Assembly: GCF_002837185.1 (NCBI RefSeq)
Contig: NZ_KZ477986.1
Span: 171,287 to 235,286 of the forward strand
DNA length: 64,000 bases
Reading direction: 5' to 3'
Source of the DNA: Pseudomonas fluorescens
GTDB taxonomy: Bacteria > Pseudomonadota > Gammaproteobacteria > Pseudomonadales > Pseudomonadaceae
Shown: positions 16,363 to 24,753 of the stretch, one piece after another
Layout of the letters: each line of letters starts with the position of its first letter
How positions within the stretch are numbered: position 1 is the stretch's first letter
Translations under genes and position numbers: made by a program
Notes under the pieces: generated by a model
What the model was told of the DNA's origin: nothing
Databases searched by the model: none
What the model saw: the letters and a program-made list of their open reading frames with translations, nothing else

Positions 16363-17102
16363 TGGATGTCTTGAGCCTGATCGGCATCACCCTGGCGTTT
16401 GTCGCGATCATCGGCGGCAACTACCTGGAAGGCGGCCACCTCGGCGCCCTGGCCAACGGCCCGGCGGCGCTGATCGTGATCGGCGGCACCGTGGGCGCGG
16501 CGTTGCTGCAGTCGCCGCTGAACTCGTTCAAGCGCGCCATGCAGATTCTGGTCTGGATTATTTTCCCGCCACGGGTCGACATGCCGGGCGGCATCGACCG
16601 CGTGGTCAACTGGAGCCTCACCGCCCGCAAGGAAGGCTTGCTGGGCCTGGAAGGCGTGGCCGATGCCGAGCCCGACAGCTACGCCCGCAAGGGCTTGCAA
16701 CTGCTGGTGGACGGCGCCGAGCCGGAAGCGATCCGCAGCATCCTCGAGGTGGATTTCTACACCCAGGAAAGCCGTGACATCAATGCGGCCAAAGTGTTTG
16801 AAAGCATGGGCGGCTACGCGCCGACCATCGGCATCATCGGCGCGGTGATGGGCCTGATCCACGTGATGGGCAACCTGGCCGACCCTTCGCAACTGGGCAG
16901 CGGCATTGCCGTGGCGTTTGTCGCCACCATCTATGGCGTGGCGAGCGCCAACCTGGTGCTGCTGCCGGTGGCGAGCAAGCTCAAGTCGATTGCCATGCGC
17001 CAGTCCCGCTACCGCGAAATGCTGCTCGAAGGCATCCTGTCGATTGCCGAGGGCGAAAACCCGCGCTCCATCGAACTGAAGCTCCAGGGCTTCACGGATT
17101 GA
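16362..17102 (+). CDS. motC: Flagellar stator subunit MotC (MotA family)
   Basis: MotC is the MotA-type subunit of the second Pseudomonas stator pair, MotC/MotD, which drives the flagellum with protons and is important for swarming. The 246-residue protein has four transmembrane segments (about 3-20, 29-46, 147-170, 178-203) and the segment GGYAPTIGIIGAVMGLIHVMGNL typical of MotA/ExbB channels; the longer cytoplasmic loop after residue 60 is usual. It starts on the last base of the cheB stop. A REPIN separates it from motD. Confidence 0.95.
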   Translation: MDVLSLIGITLAFVAIIGGNYLEGGHLGALANGPAALIVIGGTVGAALLQSPLNSFKRAMQILVWIIFPPRVDMPGGIDRVVNWSLTARKEGLLGLEGVADAEPDSYARKGLQLLVDGAEPEAIRSILEVDFYTQESRDINAAKVFESMGGYAPTIGIIGAVMGLIHVMGNLADPSQLGSGIAVAFVATIYGVASANLVLLPVASKLKSIAMRQSRYREMLLEGILSIAEGENPRSIELKLQGFTD

Positions 17103-17114
17103 TGGGTATGAACC

Positions 17115-17217
17115 CTGTAGGAGCGAGCTTGCTCGCGAAAATCGTCAACGATAGCGCGTGCATCCTGGATGAGCGCGTTGTCCTTGCGTGTCTCGCGAGC
17201 AAGCTCGCTTCTACAGT
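17115..17217. repeat. REPIN between motC and motD
   Basis: Inverted pair of the GGAGCGAGCTTGCTCGCG family filling the 142-base motC-motD gap. It separates two genes whose products must be made in fixed ratio, so it may affect the mRNA level of each. Confidence 0.85.
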
Positions 17218-17244
17218 TGCGTCGGTTTGTGGAGGGGAGTGCCT

Positions 17245-18132
17245 GTGAGCCGTCGCCGTCGCGAGCCTGAAGAACACGTCAACCATGAACGCTGGCTGGT
17301 GTCGTACGCGGACTTCATCACCTTGCTGTTTGCGTTTTTCGTGGTGATGTATTCGATCTCGTCGATCAACGAAGGCAAGTACAAGATCATTTCCCAGGCA
17401 CTGGTCGGGGTGTTCAACGATTCCGAGCGTGCGCTCAAGCCGATTCCCATTGGCGAAGAGCGGCCTAGGACGGTGACCCCGGCCAAGCCACTGGTCAACG
17501 ACAGCGATGAGACTGCCGCCGGCATCGGCGGCACCAGCGACCCGCTCAAAAGCATCGCCGACGATATCAGCGCCGCGTTCGGTGACCTGATCAAGTCCAA
17601 CCAGATGACCGTGCGCGGCAATGAGCTGTGGGTGGAGATCGAGCTCAATTCCAGCCTGTTGTTCGCCAGTGCCGATGCGCTGCCAAGCGACCAGGCCTTC
17701 ACCATCATCGACAAGGTGGCGGCGATCCTCAGGCCGTTTGAAAACCCGATCCACGTCGAAGGCTTTACCGACAACGTGCCGATCAGCACCGCGCAGTACC
17801 CGACCAACTGGGAACTGTCCTCGGCGCGCGCGGCAAGCATCGTGCGCATGCTCGCGATGCAGGGGGTCAACCCCCAGCGCCTGGCGTCGGTGGGCTACGG
17901 TGAATTCCAGCCGGTGGCCAATAACGCCACGGCCGAAGGCCGCGGGCGCAACCGGCGCGTGGTGCTGGTGGTGTCACGTAACCTGGATGTACGCCGCAGC
18001 CTGACCGGCACCGGCACGGCGAATGCAACACCGGATGCGGCATTGAGGCGTGCTGGCACACAAACTGCACCGGCCCCTGCAAAGCCGCCGGTGCGGACAA
18101 GCTCCGTCAATTCTCCGTCACCGGCTCAATAA
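17245..18132 (+). CDS. motD: Flagellar stator subunit MotD (MotB family)
   Basis: MotD partners MotC. The 295-residue protein has a short basic N-terminus, one transmembrane helix with the essential proton-carrying Asp (WLVSYADFITLLFAFFVVMY), a linker, and an OmpA-like peptidoglycan-binding domain (HVEGFTDNVPISTAQYPTNW and SARAASIVRMLAMQGVNPQR). The tail after about residue 250 is Ala/Pro-rich. GTG at 17245 was chosen for the GGAGGGGAG site at 17231-17239; an upstream in-frame ATG at 17188 lies inside the REPIN. Confidence 0.95.
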   Translation: MSRRRREPEEHVNHERWLVSYADFITLLFAFFVVMYSISSINEGKYKIISQALVGVFNDSERALKPIPIGEERPRTVTPAKPLVNDSDETAAGIGGTSDPLKSIADDISAAFGDLIKSNQMTVRGNELWVEIELNSSLLFASADALPSDQAFTIIDKVAAILRPFENPIHVEGFTDNVPISTAQYPTNWELSSARAASIVRMLAMQGVNPQRLASVGYGEFQPVANNATAEGRGRNRRVVLVVSRNLDVRRSLTGTGTANATPDAALRRAGTQTAPAPAKPPVRTSSVNSPSPAQ

Positions 18133-18182
18133 CCCATGCAATGTCTCGGTCGCGCCTGTGCCCGCCGGGAGGAATCAACCGA

Positions 18183-18971
18183 ATGAGAGTCTGGGCAGTT
18201 GCCAATCAAAAGGGTGGAGTCGGCAAGACCACCACTTCCATCGCTTTAGCCGGCTTGCTGGCCGAGGCGGGCAAGCGTGTGGTCGTGGTCGACCTCGACC
18301 CCCACGGCTCCATGACCAGTTATTTCGGCTACGACCCGGATGCGCTGGAACACAGTTGCTACGACCTGTTCCTGCACAAGGGCAGCGTGCCGAGCGACCT
18401 GCCCGGGCAACTGCTGCTGCCCACCAGCAATGACAGTATTTCGCTGTTGCCGTCCAGCACCGCCCTGGCCACCCTCGAGCGCCAGTCGCCGGGCCAGAGC
18501 GGCCTGGGCCTGGTGATCGCCAAGACCCTGGCGCAACTGTGGCAGGACTTCGATTACGCGATCATCGACAGCCCGCCGTTGCTCGGCGTGCTGATGGTCA
18601 ATGCCTTGGCGGCCAGCCAGCAGTTGGTGATCCCGGTGCAGACCGAGCACCTGGCCGTCAAAGGCCTGGAGCGCATGGTCAGCACCCTGGCGATGATCAA
18701 CCGTTCGCGCAAACAGGCGCTGCCGTTCAGCATCGTGCCGACCTTGTTCGACCGGCGTACCCAGGCGTCCCTCGGCACCCTGCGCGTGCTGCGCGATGGC
18801 TACCCGGACAGCATCTGGAATGGCTACATCCCGGTGGACACGCGCCTGCGCGACGCCAGCCGCGCGGGGCTTACGCCGTCGCAGTTCGACGGCAAGAGCC
18901 GTGGCGTACTGGCTTACAGGGCGTTGCTCAAGCACCTGCTGTCCCAGCAGCTTGTGGCGCAGGTGGCGTGA
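18183..18971 (+). CDS. ParA-family ATPase of the chemotaxis cluster (ParC-like)
   Basis: A 262-residue ParA/MinD-type ATPase starting MRVWAVANQKGGVGKTTTS with a deviant Walker A at about residues 9-17 and Walker B in YAIIDSPPLLG. In this position, between motD and a CheW-like gene, related ATPases (ParC in Vibrio, PA1462-type in Pseudomonas) place chemosensory arrays at the cell pole. GGAGGA at 18168-18173 supports the ATG at 18183. The stop overlaps the next gene's ATG, so the two are translationally coupled. The polar role here is inferred from context. Confidence 0.88.
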   Translation: MRVWAVANQKGGVGKTTTSIALAGLLAEAGKRVVVVDLDPHGSMTSYFGYDPDALEHSCYDLFLHKGSVPSDLPGQLLLPTSNDSISLLPSSTALATLERQSPGQSGLGLVIAKTLAQLWQDFDYAIIDSPPLLGVLMVNALAASQQLVIPVQTEHLAVKGLERMVSTLAMINRSRKQALPFSIVPTLFDRRTQASLGTLRVLRDGYPDSIWNGYIPVDTRLRDASRAGLTPSQFDGKSRGVLAYRALLKHLLSQQLVAQVA

Positions 18972-19768
18972 TGAACCGTCCCGTTCAATTCAAGACCCGC
19001 CCGCAACTGGCACTGGAATCCTACCTGGATGCCTTGCTGCAGGACGCCACTGCCGAAGAACTGCCGGAACCGCTCCTGATGCCGGAGCCGGAGCCGGTCG
19101 TCGAGCCTGAAGCTGCGCTGGATGAGTTCCAGTTGGCGGTGCTCGAGGAGCAGGCCCGCGACGCCCTGATCGAGGCGGTGCCCGTGGTGCTGCCGACCAC
19201 GCCTGAAGGGGTGGCGCCGGTGGTGGTCGAGCCGATCGTGCAAGTGCACCTGCCGCCGAGCATCACGCCGCCACCGGTGACTGGTGATGGTCGCCCGTCC
19301 TGGGCCGCCGAGCCGTTCGAATGCCTGTTGTTCGATGTGGCCGGCCTGACCCTGGCGGTGCCGCTGGTGTGCCTGGGCTCGATCTATTCCCTGGAAGGCC
19401 AGGAACTGACGCCACTGTTCGGGCAGCCGGAGTGGTTTCTCGGCATCCTGCCCAGCCAGGCCGGCAATCTCAAGGTGCTGGACACGGCGCGCTGGGTAAT
19501 GCCCGACCGCTACCGTGACGACTTTCAACAGGGCCTGCAGTACGTGATCTCCGTGCAGGGTTACGAGTGGGGGCTGGCGGTGCATCAAGTCAGCCGCTCG
19601 TTGCGCCTGGACCCGAACGAAATCAAATGGCGCAGCCACCGTGGCCAACGGCCGTGGTTGGCGGGCACCGTGATTGAACACATGTGCGCATTGCTCGACG
19701 TCGCCGAACTGGCCGAGTTGATCGCCAGTGGCGCGGTCAAGACGATGGCGCAGAACAAACGCAGTTGA
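18971..19768 (+). CDS. CheW-domain coupling protein, ParP-like
   Basis: 265 residues: a Pro/Glu/Val-rich N-terminal region (to about 110) and a C-terminal CheW-like domain (FECLLFDVAGLTLAVPLVCL, later GILPSQAGNLKVLDTARWVM and LAGTVIEHMCALLDV). The layout of disordered N-terminus plus AIF/CheW domain next to a ParA-like ATPase matches ParP, which links the pole-placement ATPase to CheA and receptors. ATG overlaps the upstream stop by one base. The start MNRPVQFKTRPQLALES gives a clean protein. Confidence 0.85.
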   Translation: MNRPVQFKTRPQLALESYLDALLQDATAEELPEPLLMPEPEPVVEPEAALDEFQLAVLEEQARDALIEAVPVVLPTTPEGVAPVVVEPIVQVHLPPSITPPPVTGDGRPSWAAEPFECLLFDVAGLTLAVPLVCLGSIYSLEGQELTPLFGQPEWFLGILPSQAGNLKVLDTARWVMPDRYRDDFQQGLQYVISVQGYEWGLAVHQVSRSLRLDPNEIKWRSHRGQRPWLAGTVIEHMCALLDVAELAELIASGAVKTMAQNKRS

Positions 19769-19847
19769 TTGGACAATAGAAGGTCGTGCGGTTGCGCGGC
19801 CCATTAGCACACACGCCGTCGATAGCGGCATTTGAGGGGTCAGAAAG

Positions 19848-20330
19848 ATGAACAAGTCAGCGTCCGCACAAGGTTTGGATGATCCGATCCTGCAATGGGT
19901 GACCTTCAAACTGGACAACGAGTCCTACGGCATTAACGTGATGCGCGTGCAGGAAGTGCTGCGCTACACCGAGATCGCCCCGGTACCGGGTGCACCGAGC
20001 TACGTGCTGGGCATCATCAACCTGCGCGGCAACGTGGTGACGGTGATTGATACCCGCCAGCGCTTCGGCCTGGCGCCGACCGATGTCAACGACAACACAC
20101 GCATCGTCATCATCGAAGCCGACAAGCAAGTGGTCGGGATCATGGTCGACAGCGTCGCCGAAGTGGTCTACCTGCGTCAGTCGGAAGTGGAAACCGCGCC
20201 GAACGTGGGCAACGAAGAATCCGCCAAGTTTATCCAGGGCGTGTGCAACAAGAACAACGAGCTGTTGATTCTGGTTGAGCTGGACAAAATGATGAGCGAA
20301 GAAGAATGGTCGGAACTGGAGAGTATCTGA
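19848..20330 (+). CDS. cheW: Chemotaxis coupling protein CheW
   Basis: CheW links chemoreceptors to CheA. The 160-residue protein is a single CheW domain: WVTFKLDNESYGINVMRVQE, then the conserved YVLGIINLRGNVVTVID, and VVGIMVDSVAEVVYL. It ends immediately before a gene for a small membrane-anchored protein that starts at the next base. Confidence 0.96.
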   Translation: MNKSASAQGLDDPILQWVTFKLDNESYGINVMRVQEVLRYTEIAPVPGAPSYVLGIINLRGNVVTVIDTRQRFGLAPTDVNDNTRIVIIEADKQVVGIMVDSVAEVVYLRQSEVETAPNVGNEESAKFIQGVCNKNNELLILVELDKMMSEEEWSELESI

Positions 20331-20723
20331 TTGTTCCTTGAGGCGGCGGTGATTGTCCTGGCCCTGTTGTGGGCCGGGACCTTGACATTCCTGCTGCGCT
20401 ACATGCGCCAGCAACGCGAGTTGGCCCTGCAACAGGCCGAGCGTGATGTGGTGCGTGACCGGCGCATTCTGGAGCTGGTCAAACGCGTCGATCATTTCCA
20501 GCAGACTGCGGTGCGGGTAGGCGACGAGGTGCATGAACTGCGCGCGATTCTCGGGCCGTTGCCGGATAAGTTGGTGCAGTTGGAACAGCGCGATCCTTCG
20601 AACCTGTCGTTCGCCCAGGCGGCCAAGCTGGTGGGCATGGGCGCGACGGTGGATGAATTGACCCAGTCCTGCGGCCTGACCCAGGCCGAAGCGCAGTTGA
20701 TGAGCAAGTTGCACAAGAACTGA
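20331..20723 (+). CDS. DUF2802 membrane-anchored coiled-coil protein
   Basis: 130 residues starting at TTG directly after the cheW stop, with GGAGAG at 20318-20323. An N-terminal transmembrane helix (about 3-22) is followed by a charged helical region likely to form a coiled coil (QQRELALQQAERDVVRDRRI) and a C-terminal helix-turn-helix-like segment (LSFAQAAKLVGMGATVDELT). DUF2802 proteins occur after cheW in Pseudomonas flagellar clusters; function is not established. It is the last gene of the flagellar/chemotaxis block. Confidence 0.85.
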   Translation: MFLEAAVIVLALLWAGTLTFLLRYMRQQRELALQQAERDVVRDRRILELVKRVDHFQQTAVRVGDEVHELRAILGPLPDKLVQLEQRDPSNLSFAQAAKLVGMGATVDELTQSCGLTQAEAQLMSKLHKN

Positions 20724-20792
20724 GCACTGCTCGGTTCAATTGTGGGGGCTTGAACTGGCAGTCGGCGACGATCTGACGGCTGCCTTCGGTCC

Positions 20793-20883
20793 AGTGTGGG
20801 AGGGGGCTTGCCCCCGATAGCGGTGGGTCAGTTATCGATGTATTCACTGTTGCTCCCTTATCGGGGGCAAGCCCCCTCCCACA
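20793..20883. repeat. REPIN downstream of the chemotaxis block
   Basis: Inverted pair of the GTGGGAGGGGGCTTGCCCCC family between the DUF2802 gene and yegS. It marks the boundary between the motility block and unrelated genes. Confidence 0.85.
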
Positions 20884-20985
20884 GGGTGATCTGCGTACAT
20901 CAGTCAATTTTCTCCCGTCACAGACTTTTCCACTTCCCCAAGGGTCAACATCCTGCAAGCACTTTGACTCAGGAGATACCCCCAA

Positions 20986-21906
20986 ATGACCACCCCCAAA
21001 GCCCTGTTGATCCTCCACGGCAAACAAGCCCTCAACGAGGACGTGCGCAGCGCCGTGCAGAGACGGCGGGAGCTGGGCTGGGAACTGGCGGTGCGAGTGA
21101 CGTGGGAGGGCGGCGATGCCCAGCGCCTGGTCAACGAGGCGCTGGAGAGTGGGTATACCCATATCATCGCCGGCGGTGGCGACGGCACCTTGCGCGATGT
21201 GGCTGAAGCCATGGCGCAAGCCAGCACCGACGCCAGCCTGGTGTTGATGCCCCTGGGCACCGCCAACGACTTCGCCAAGGCTGCCGGTGTGCCGCTGGAA
21301 CCGGCCGGCGCCCTGGCGTTGCTGGATGTCGAGCCAAGGGCAATCGACCTCGGCCAGGTCGGCGGGCAGATCTTCCTGAACATGGCCACCGGCGGTTTCG
21401 GCAGCCAGGTTACCGCCAACACCTCCGAAGACCTGAAGAAAGTCCTCGGCGGTGCTGCTTACCTGTTCACCGGGTTGTCGCGCTTCAGTGAATTGAAGGC
21501 CGCGTACGGTGAACTGGAAGGCCCCGATTTCCATTGGAAAGGCGAGTTGCTCGCGCTGGGCATCGGCAATGGCCGCCAGGCCGGCGGCGGGCATGTGCTG
21601 TGCCCGGGGGCGCTGGCCGATGACGGGTTGCTTGACGTCAGCATCCTGCCGGCGCCCCAGGAAGTGGTGGGGACCTTGCGCGAATTGATGAGCAACGGTT
21701 GGGGCCTGGACACCATGTTCGTGCGCGCCCGCCTGCCATGGGTCAATATCAAGGGCGCGCAAGGCTTGTACATCAACCTCGATGGTGAGCCGCTGGAAGG
21801 CGACGATCTGCATTTCGAGGCCTTGCCCAAGGCCCTGCGAGTGCACCTGCCGCTGGGTTCGCCCCTAGTCGTCCAGGCTGATGATCTGCTCGCGCACCGC
21901 GAATAA
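20986..21906 (+). CDS. yegS: YegS-like lipid kinase
   Basis: 306-residue member of the diacylglycerol kinase catalytic family, of the bacterial YegS type, which phosphorylates lipids such as phosphatidylglycerol in vitro. Visible motifs are the nucleotide-binding IIAGGGDGTLRDV, MPLGTANDFAKA and GIGNGRQAGGG. AGGAG lies just before the ATG at 20986. The 3' end overlaps the convergent response-regulator gene by 42 bases, so both coding sequences share DNA at 21865-21906. Substrate in this organism is not known. Confidence 0.9.
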   Translation: MTTPKALLILHGKQALNEDVRSAVQRRRELGWELAVRVTWEGGDAQRLVNEALESGYTHIIAGGGDGTLRDVAEAMAQASTDASLVLMPLGTANDFAKAAGVPLEPAGALALLDVEPRAIDLGQVGGQIFLNMATGGFGSQVTANTSEDLKKVLGGAAYLFTGLSRFSELKAAYGELEGPDFHWKGELLALGIGNGRQAGGGHVLCPGALADDGLLDVSILPAPQEVVGTLRELMSNGWGLDTMFVRARLPWVNIKGAQGLYINLDGEPLEGDDLHFEALPKALRVHLPLGSPLVVQADDLLAHRE

Positions 21907-22524
21907 CACCAGGCCCGCCACGTCGAAAATCTGCAGACGCTTCATGATCTGCGAGCGATGCGCTTCCACGGTCTTGATGCTTAAACCCAGGCCGTGGGCG
22001 ATTTCCCGGGTGGACTTGCCGCGCACGATCAAGCGCAGGATTTCCAGCTGTCGCGTTGTCAGGTTGTGGCTGTGGGGGACGGGCGAAGCCGGGCCCTGGC
22101 TGCGGATCAGCGCCTGGTTGATCACCGTGTGGGCGATGGCCGGGCTCAGGTAGCGTTCGTTGTTGCGCAACGCCCGCAGGGCGTGTTCCAACTCGTTGCC
22201 TGTCATGTCTTTGAGCAGGTAACCGTGAGCGCCCGACTCCAGTGCGCGCATGATCAAGTCGGGCTCGGTGTGCATCGACAGGATCAGCACCTTGCTCTTG
22301 GGGTAGGCCCCCTTGAGTTGCTGCAGGGCATCAAGGCCACCGGTGTGTTTCATCGACAGGTCCAGCAGCACAATGTCCGGCTGCAGGGCGCGGAACTGCT
22401 CGAGCAATTGCGCACCATCGCTGGCTTCGCCGATCACGTTGTAGCCGGGAATATCCAGGATCAACGCACGAACGCCGGCGCGAATCAGCGCGTGGTCGTC
22501 CACCAGGAGCAGGTTGCAAGTCAC
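21865..22524 (-). CDS. NarL/FixJ-family response regulator
   Basis: 219 residues: receiver domain (NLLLVDDHALIRAGVRALI, phospho-Asp 55 in IVLLDLSM, Lys in YLLKDMTG) and a C-terminal LuxR-type helix-turn-helix (LTTRQLEILRLIVRGKSTRE, then GLSIKTVEAHRSQIMKRL). It overlaps the upstream kinase gene by four bases (22521-22524), so the pair is co-translated. The stimulus and regulon are unknown. Confidence 0.92.
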   Translation of the reverse strand: MTCNLLLVDDHALIRAGVRALILDIPGYNVIGEASDGAQLLEQFRALQPDIVLLDLSMKHTGGLDALQQLKGAYPKSKVLILSMHTEPDLIMRALESGAHGYLLKDMTGNELEHALRALRNNERYLSPAIAHTVINQALIRSQGPASPVPHSHNLTTRQLEILRLIVRGKSTREIAHGLGLSIKTVEAHRSQIMKRLQIFDVAGLVLFAVREQIISLDD

Positions 22525-23501
22525 CGCGCAACCTCAGGCGCGCTGGCCCGGTCGAGGTCGCGAGGCGCCCAGGGGAACAATGCGTCGATCCGCGTCCCTT
22601 TGCCTGGCCGGCTGCTGACGCACAAGGTGCCTCCCAGGTGGTCCATCCGCTCGTACATGCCGGCCATGCCGCGCTGGCCTTCGAGGCCTGGGTCGGTGGC
22701 CGGCGAAAAGCCCAGGCCGTCATCGCAGATCATCAGCGACAGGCCTTCGGGCAGGCGTTGCAGGCGCACCAGCAGGTTGTGCGCCTGGGCGTGACGGAGC
22801 ATGTTGGTCACCGCTTCCTGGGTGATACGAAAAGCCGCCACGGCCATTTCTTCAGGGATTCCGGCCAGGTGTTGCCGGCATTCCAGGCTCCAGCACACCT
22901 CGGTTTTTTCCAGGGTCTTGAGCAGGTGCGCGCGCAAGCTCGCTTCCAGGCCCAGGCTGGCCAGCTGGCGCGGGTTGAGGATGGCGGACACGTCGCGCAC
23001 CTTGGCCAGGGTTTCGTTGAGGGTATTGCACAGCGCCGTGCATTGATCCTGCAGCTCTGGCGGCAGGCGACGCTGCAGCCATTCGCTTTGCAGCTTGGCG
23101 GCGGTCAGCAGTTGGCCGATGTCGTCGTGCAGCTCGCGGCTGAGGCGATGCCGTTCGTTTTCCTGCACCTGCAGCAGGCGATCGGCCAATTCCTGGGGAT
23201 GGAACTTGATGGATTTGCGCGAACGCCATTGGTGCAGGCCCACCACCGCCAGCGTGGCCAGGTTGAGCAGCAGGATCAATAGCGACAAGGGTGACGCGTG
23301 TACGTACGCCCAGGCGCTGGCAGACAACGAACACAGGCACAGAGCGAGGATGATGCGGCGTGCAGTGCTGCGCGACACAGACCTTGAGAAAAGTGGCTTG
23401 AGATTGGCGTACATAACGGATGAAGCCACTGAGGGTTCGCTGCGGGGAGACCGGTTGGCCGGGCTCTGTTTGGAATACGCTGCCGGATCGTGTTTAAACA
23501 T
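22521..23501 (-). CDS. Membrane sensor histidine kinase, HisKA_3 type
   Basis: 326 residues in the longest form. Two transmembrane helices (about 49-66 and 71-90) with almost no periplasmic loop are followed by a HisKA_3 dimerisation domain with phospho-His 125 (RLSRELHDDIGQLLTAAKL) and an HATPase domain (AFRITQEAVTNMLRHAQAHN, CDDGLGFSP, GQRGMAGMYERMDHLGG). The lack of a large sensing domain suggests it senses within the membrane or through a partner. A second ATG at 23414 would give 297 residues starting MYANLKPLF; neither start has a strong ribosome site, so the N-terminus is uncertain. Confidence 0.88.
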   Translation of the reverse strand: MFKHDPAAYSKQSPANRSPRSEPSVASSVMYANLKPLFSRSVSRSTARRIILALCLCSLSASAWAYVHASPLSLLILLLNLATLAVVGLHQWRSRKSIKFHPQELADRLLQVQENERHRLSRELHDDIGQLLTAAKLQSEWLQRRLPPELQDQCTALCNTLNETLAKVRDVSAILNPRQLASLGLEASLRAHLLKTLEKTEVCWSLECRQHLAGIPEEMAVAAFRITQEAVTNMLRHAQAHNLLVRLQRLPEGLSLMICDDGLGFSPATDPGLEGQRGMAGMYERMDHLGGTLCVSSRPGKGTRIDALFPWAPRDLDRASAPEVAR

Positions 23502-23740
23502 GATGAAGTTGAGTCACTTCGAGCGGGGCATAGTACCACCCCTGTTACCGTTGGTCGCCTGATTGGTTTATGGCCCGCGCAAATACTCTGGGGGGTAATC
23601 CCAGAGTTAGAAAGTAAAGTTGTATTATTAAAGTTGGTTTGTATAGTTATCGCGTTGATGGCGAATGGATATTTACTCGTGCTTCGCCATTATCGGTCGT
23701 TTTTGGATATGTCGATTATTGAATACGACAGGTATAAGGC
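23502..23740. other. AT-rich intergenic stretch
   Basis: About 240 bases, clearly poorer in GC than the surroundings. A hairpin CTCTGGG / CCCAGAG lies at 23586-23606. A short + strand reading frame with one hydrophobic stretch (23490-23777) crosses it but has no ribosome site and ends inside the opposite gene, so it is not called. Probably promoter region of the kinase gene plus the 3' end of the 23741 gene. Confidence 0.4.
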
Positions 23741-24187
23741 TCAAGCCCCGCGATGCAACGGTTGCTGCCGCTCTTGATTGAAATCCTTTTGCGGAATCTG
23801 CAAGGTCACTGTCGCGATCAACGCTGTCTGCTCACTCTCGTCCAGGGGCAGCTCACCGGTGCGCGTGTCGATCAGCTCCAGTTGCCAGGCCAGCAGCGTC
23901 AGGCAGTCATGCAACGCATCCAATGCCTGGTCATGCAGTTGCATGGGGTTCCGGGCGTTGGCAATGAGCGCTTGAAGGCGCCGTGAGAAATCGCTGATCG
24001 CTTGCAACGACAGGCTGTCGGCCTTTTCAGCCAGTTTGGCCAGGCTGGTTTTCATGCCGTCGATGGCGTCGTTGTCATCGCGGATCAAATGTAGATGGGT
24101 CAGGCACTCTTGGGACTTGGCCAGCAGCTTTTCGGCCTCCAGCAGAAACTCGGGAAGTGCCGTTCGCTGTGCGTTCGCGCTATTCAT
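23741..24187 (-). CDS. Hypothetical helical protein, possibly degenerate HPt
   Basis: 148 residues, start at 24187 with GGAG nine bases upstream. It is predicted almost entirely helical (EFLLEAEKLLAKSQECLTHL, then DDNDAIDGMKTSLAKLAEKA and ALDALHDCLTLLAWQLELID). The four-helix-like pattern resembles histidine phosphotransfer proteins, but there is no H-x-x-K-G motif, so it would not relay phosphate. Its neighbour is cheV on the opposite strand. Function not recognised. Confidence 0.7.
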   Translation of the reverse strand: MNSANAQRTALPEFLLEAEKLLAKSQECLTHLHLIRDDNDAIDGMKTSLAKLAEKADSLSLQAISDFSRRLQALIANARNPMQLHDQALDALHDCLTLLAWQLELIDTRTGELPLDESEQTALIATVTLQIPQKDFNQERQQPLHRGA

Positions 24188-24511
24188 CGTGCATGTCTCC
24201 GCAACTCAAGCTCGGTTGATGAGATATCGCACCGGGTGAATGGCTTAAAGCTAGCGCTGAAATAGGATTGAGGCTTGTAGGCAGCTTCCGATATTTGCGT
24301 AGGACGTTTATTGAAATGCCCACGAAAGTCGTGCGTAACCCCAGCTGAGCGGGATGACACGACTTCAGTTGCCGATACGTGAGTGCCTGGGCGGCCGGCG
24401 GGCCTAGGGCTTGGGGTGGCAAACAAAAGCCTGACTCCATTCATGCAATGAGAATGGCGTCACATTAATGGCTATTAGATATCGCGAATATCAGGTCGGG
24501 CCTGATTGCGT

Positions 24512-24528
24512 ATAGGGGAATCCCCTAT
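24512..24528. promoter_or_regulatory. 17-base perfect palindrome upstream of cheV
   Basis: ATAGGGGAATCCCCTAT is a perfect inverted repeat (8-base arms around a central base) in the 560-base gap between the 23741 gene and cheV, 123 bases upstream of the FliA promoter. Candidate operator; binding protein unknown. The rest of the gap (24190-24510) holds no convincing gene; its short - strand frames look like translations of intergenic DNA. Confidence 0.35.
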
Positions 24529-24650
24529 GCAGTGGAACCGCATGTCGATTCGAGTGTCGCGCAACAGCGCAACACTGCCCAGGAGGGGTAGGTGAAGTAA
24601 AGCATGATGTCAGTATGACATCAATGCATTTACGTGGCATTTTACCGGGG

Positions 24651-24677
24651 TCAAGGTCTGGCGTTTGGCGCCGATAA
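24651..24677 (+). promoter_or_regulatory. FliA (sigma-28) promoter of cheV
   Basis: TCAAG at 24651-24655, a 14-base spacer, and GCCGATAA at 24670-24677 match the Pseudomonas FliA promoter consensus exactly. It is 76 bases upstream of the cheV ATG. This places cheV in the late flagellar regulon although it is outside the che cluster. Confidence 0.8.
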
Positions 24678-24753
24678 CTTGCGTATATGAACTGCGCACT
24701 TTCACAACTGCATTCTCTCAGCGCGAAACCCACCTGCACACCAGGAGCTCTTA

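Noticed and set aside
23490..23777. 95-residue frame with a hydrophobic stretch in the AT-rich gap
   Set aside because: No ribosome site, overlaps the 5' end of the kinase gene and the 3' end of the opposite gene, and its tail is antisense to coding DNA.
24180..24450. Two 86-codon - strand frames upstream of the 23741 gene
   Set aside because: They overlap each other in different frames and look like translated intergenic repeat DNA rather than a protein; no ribosome site.
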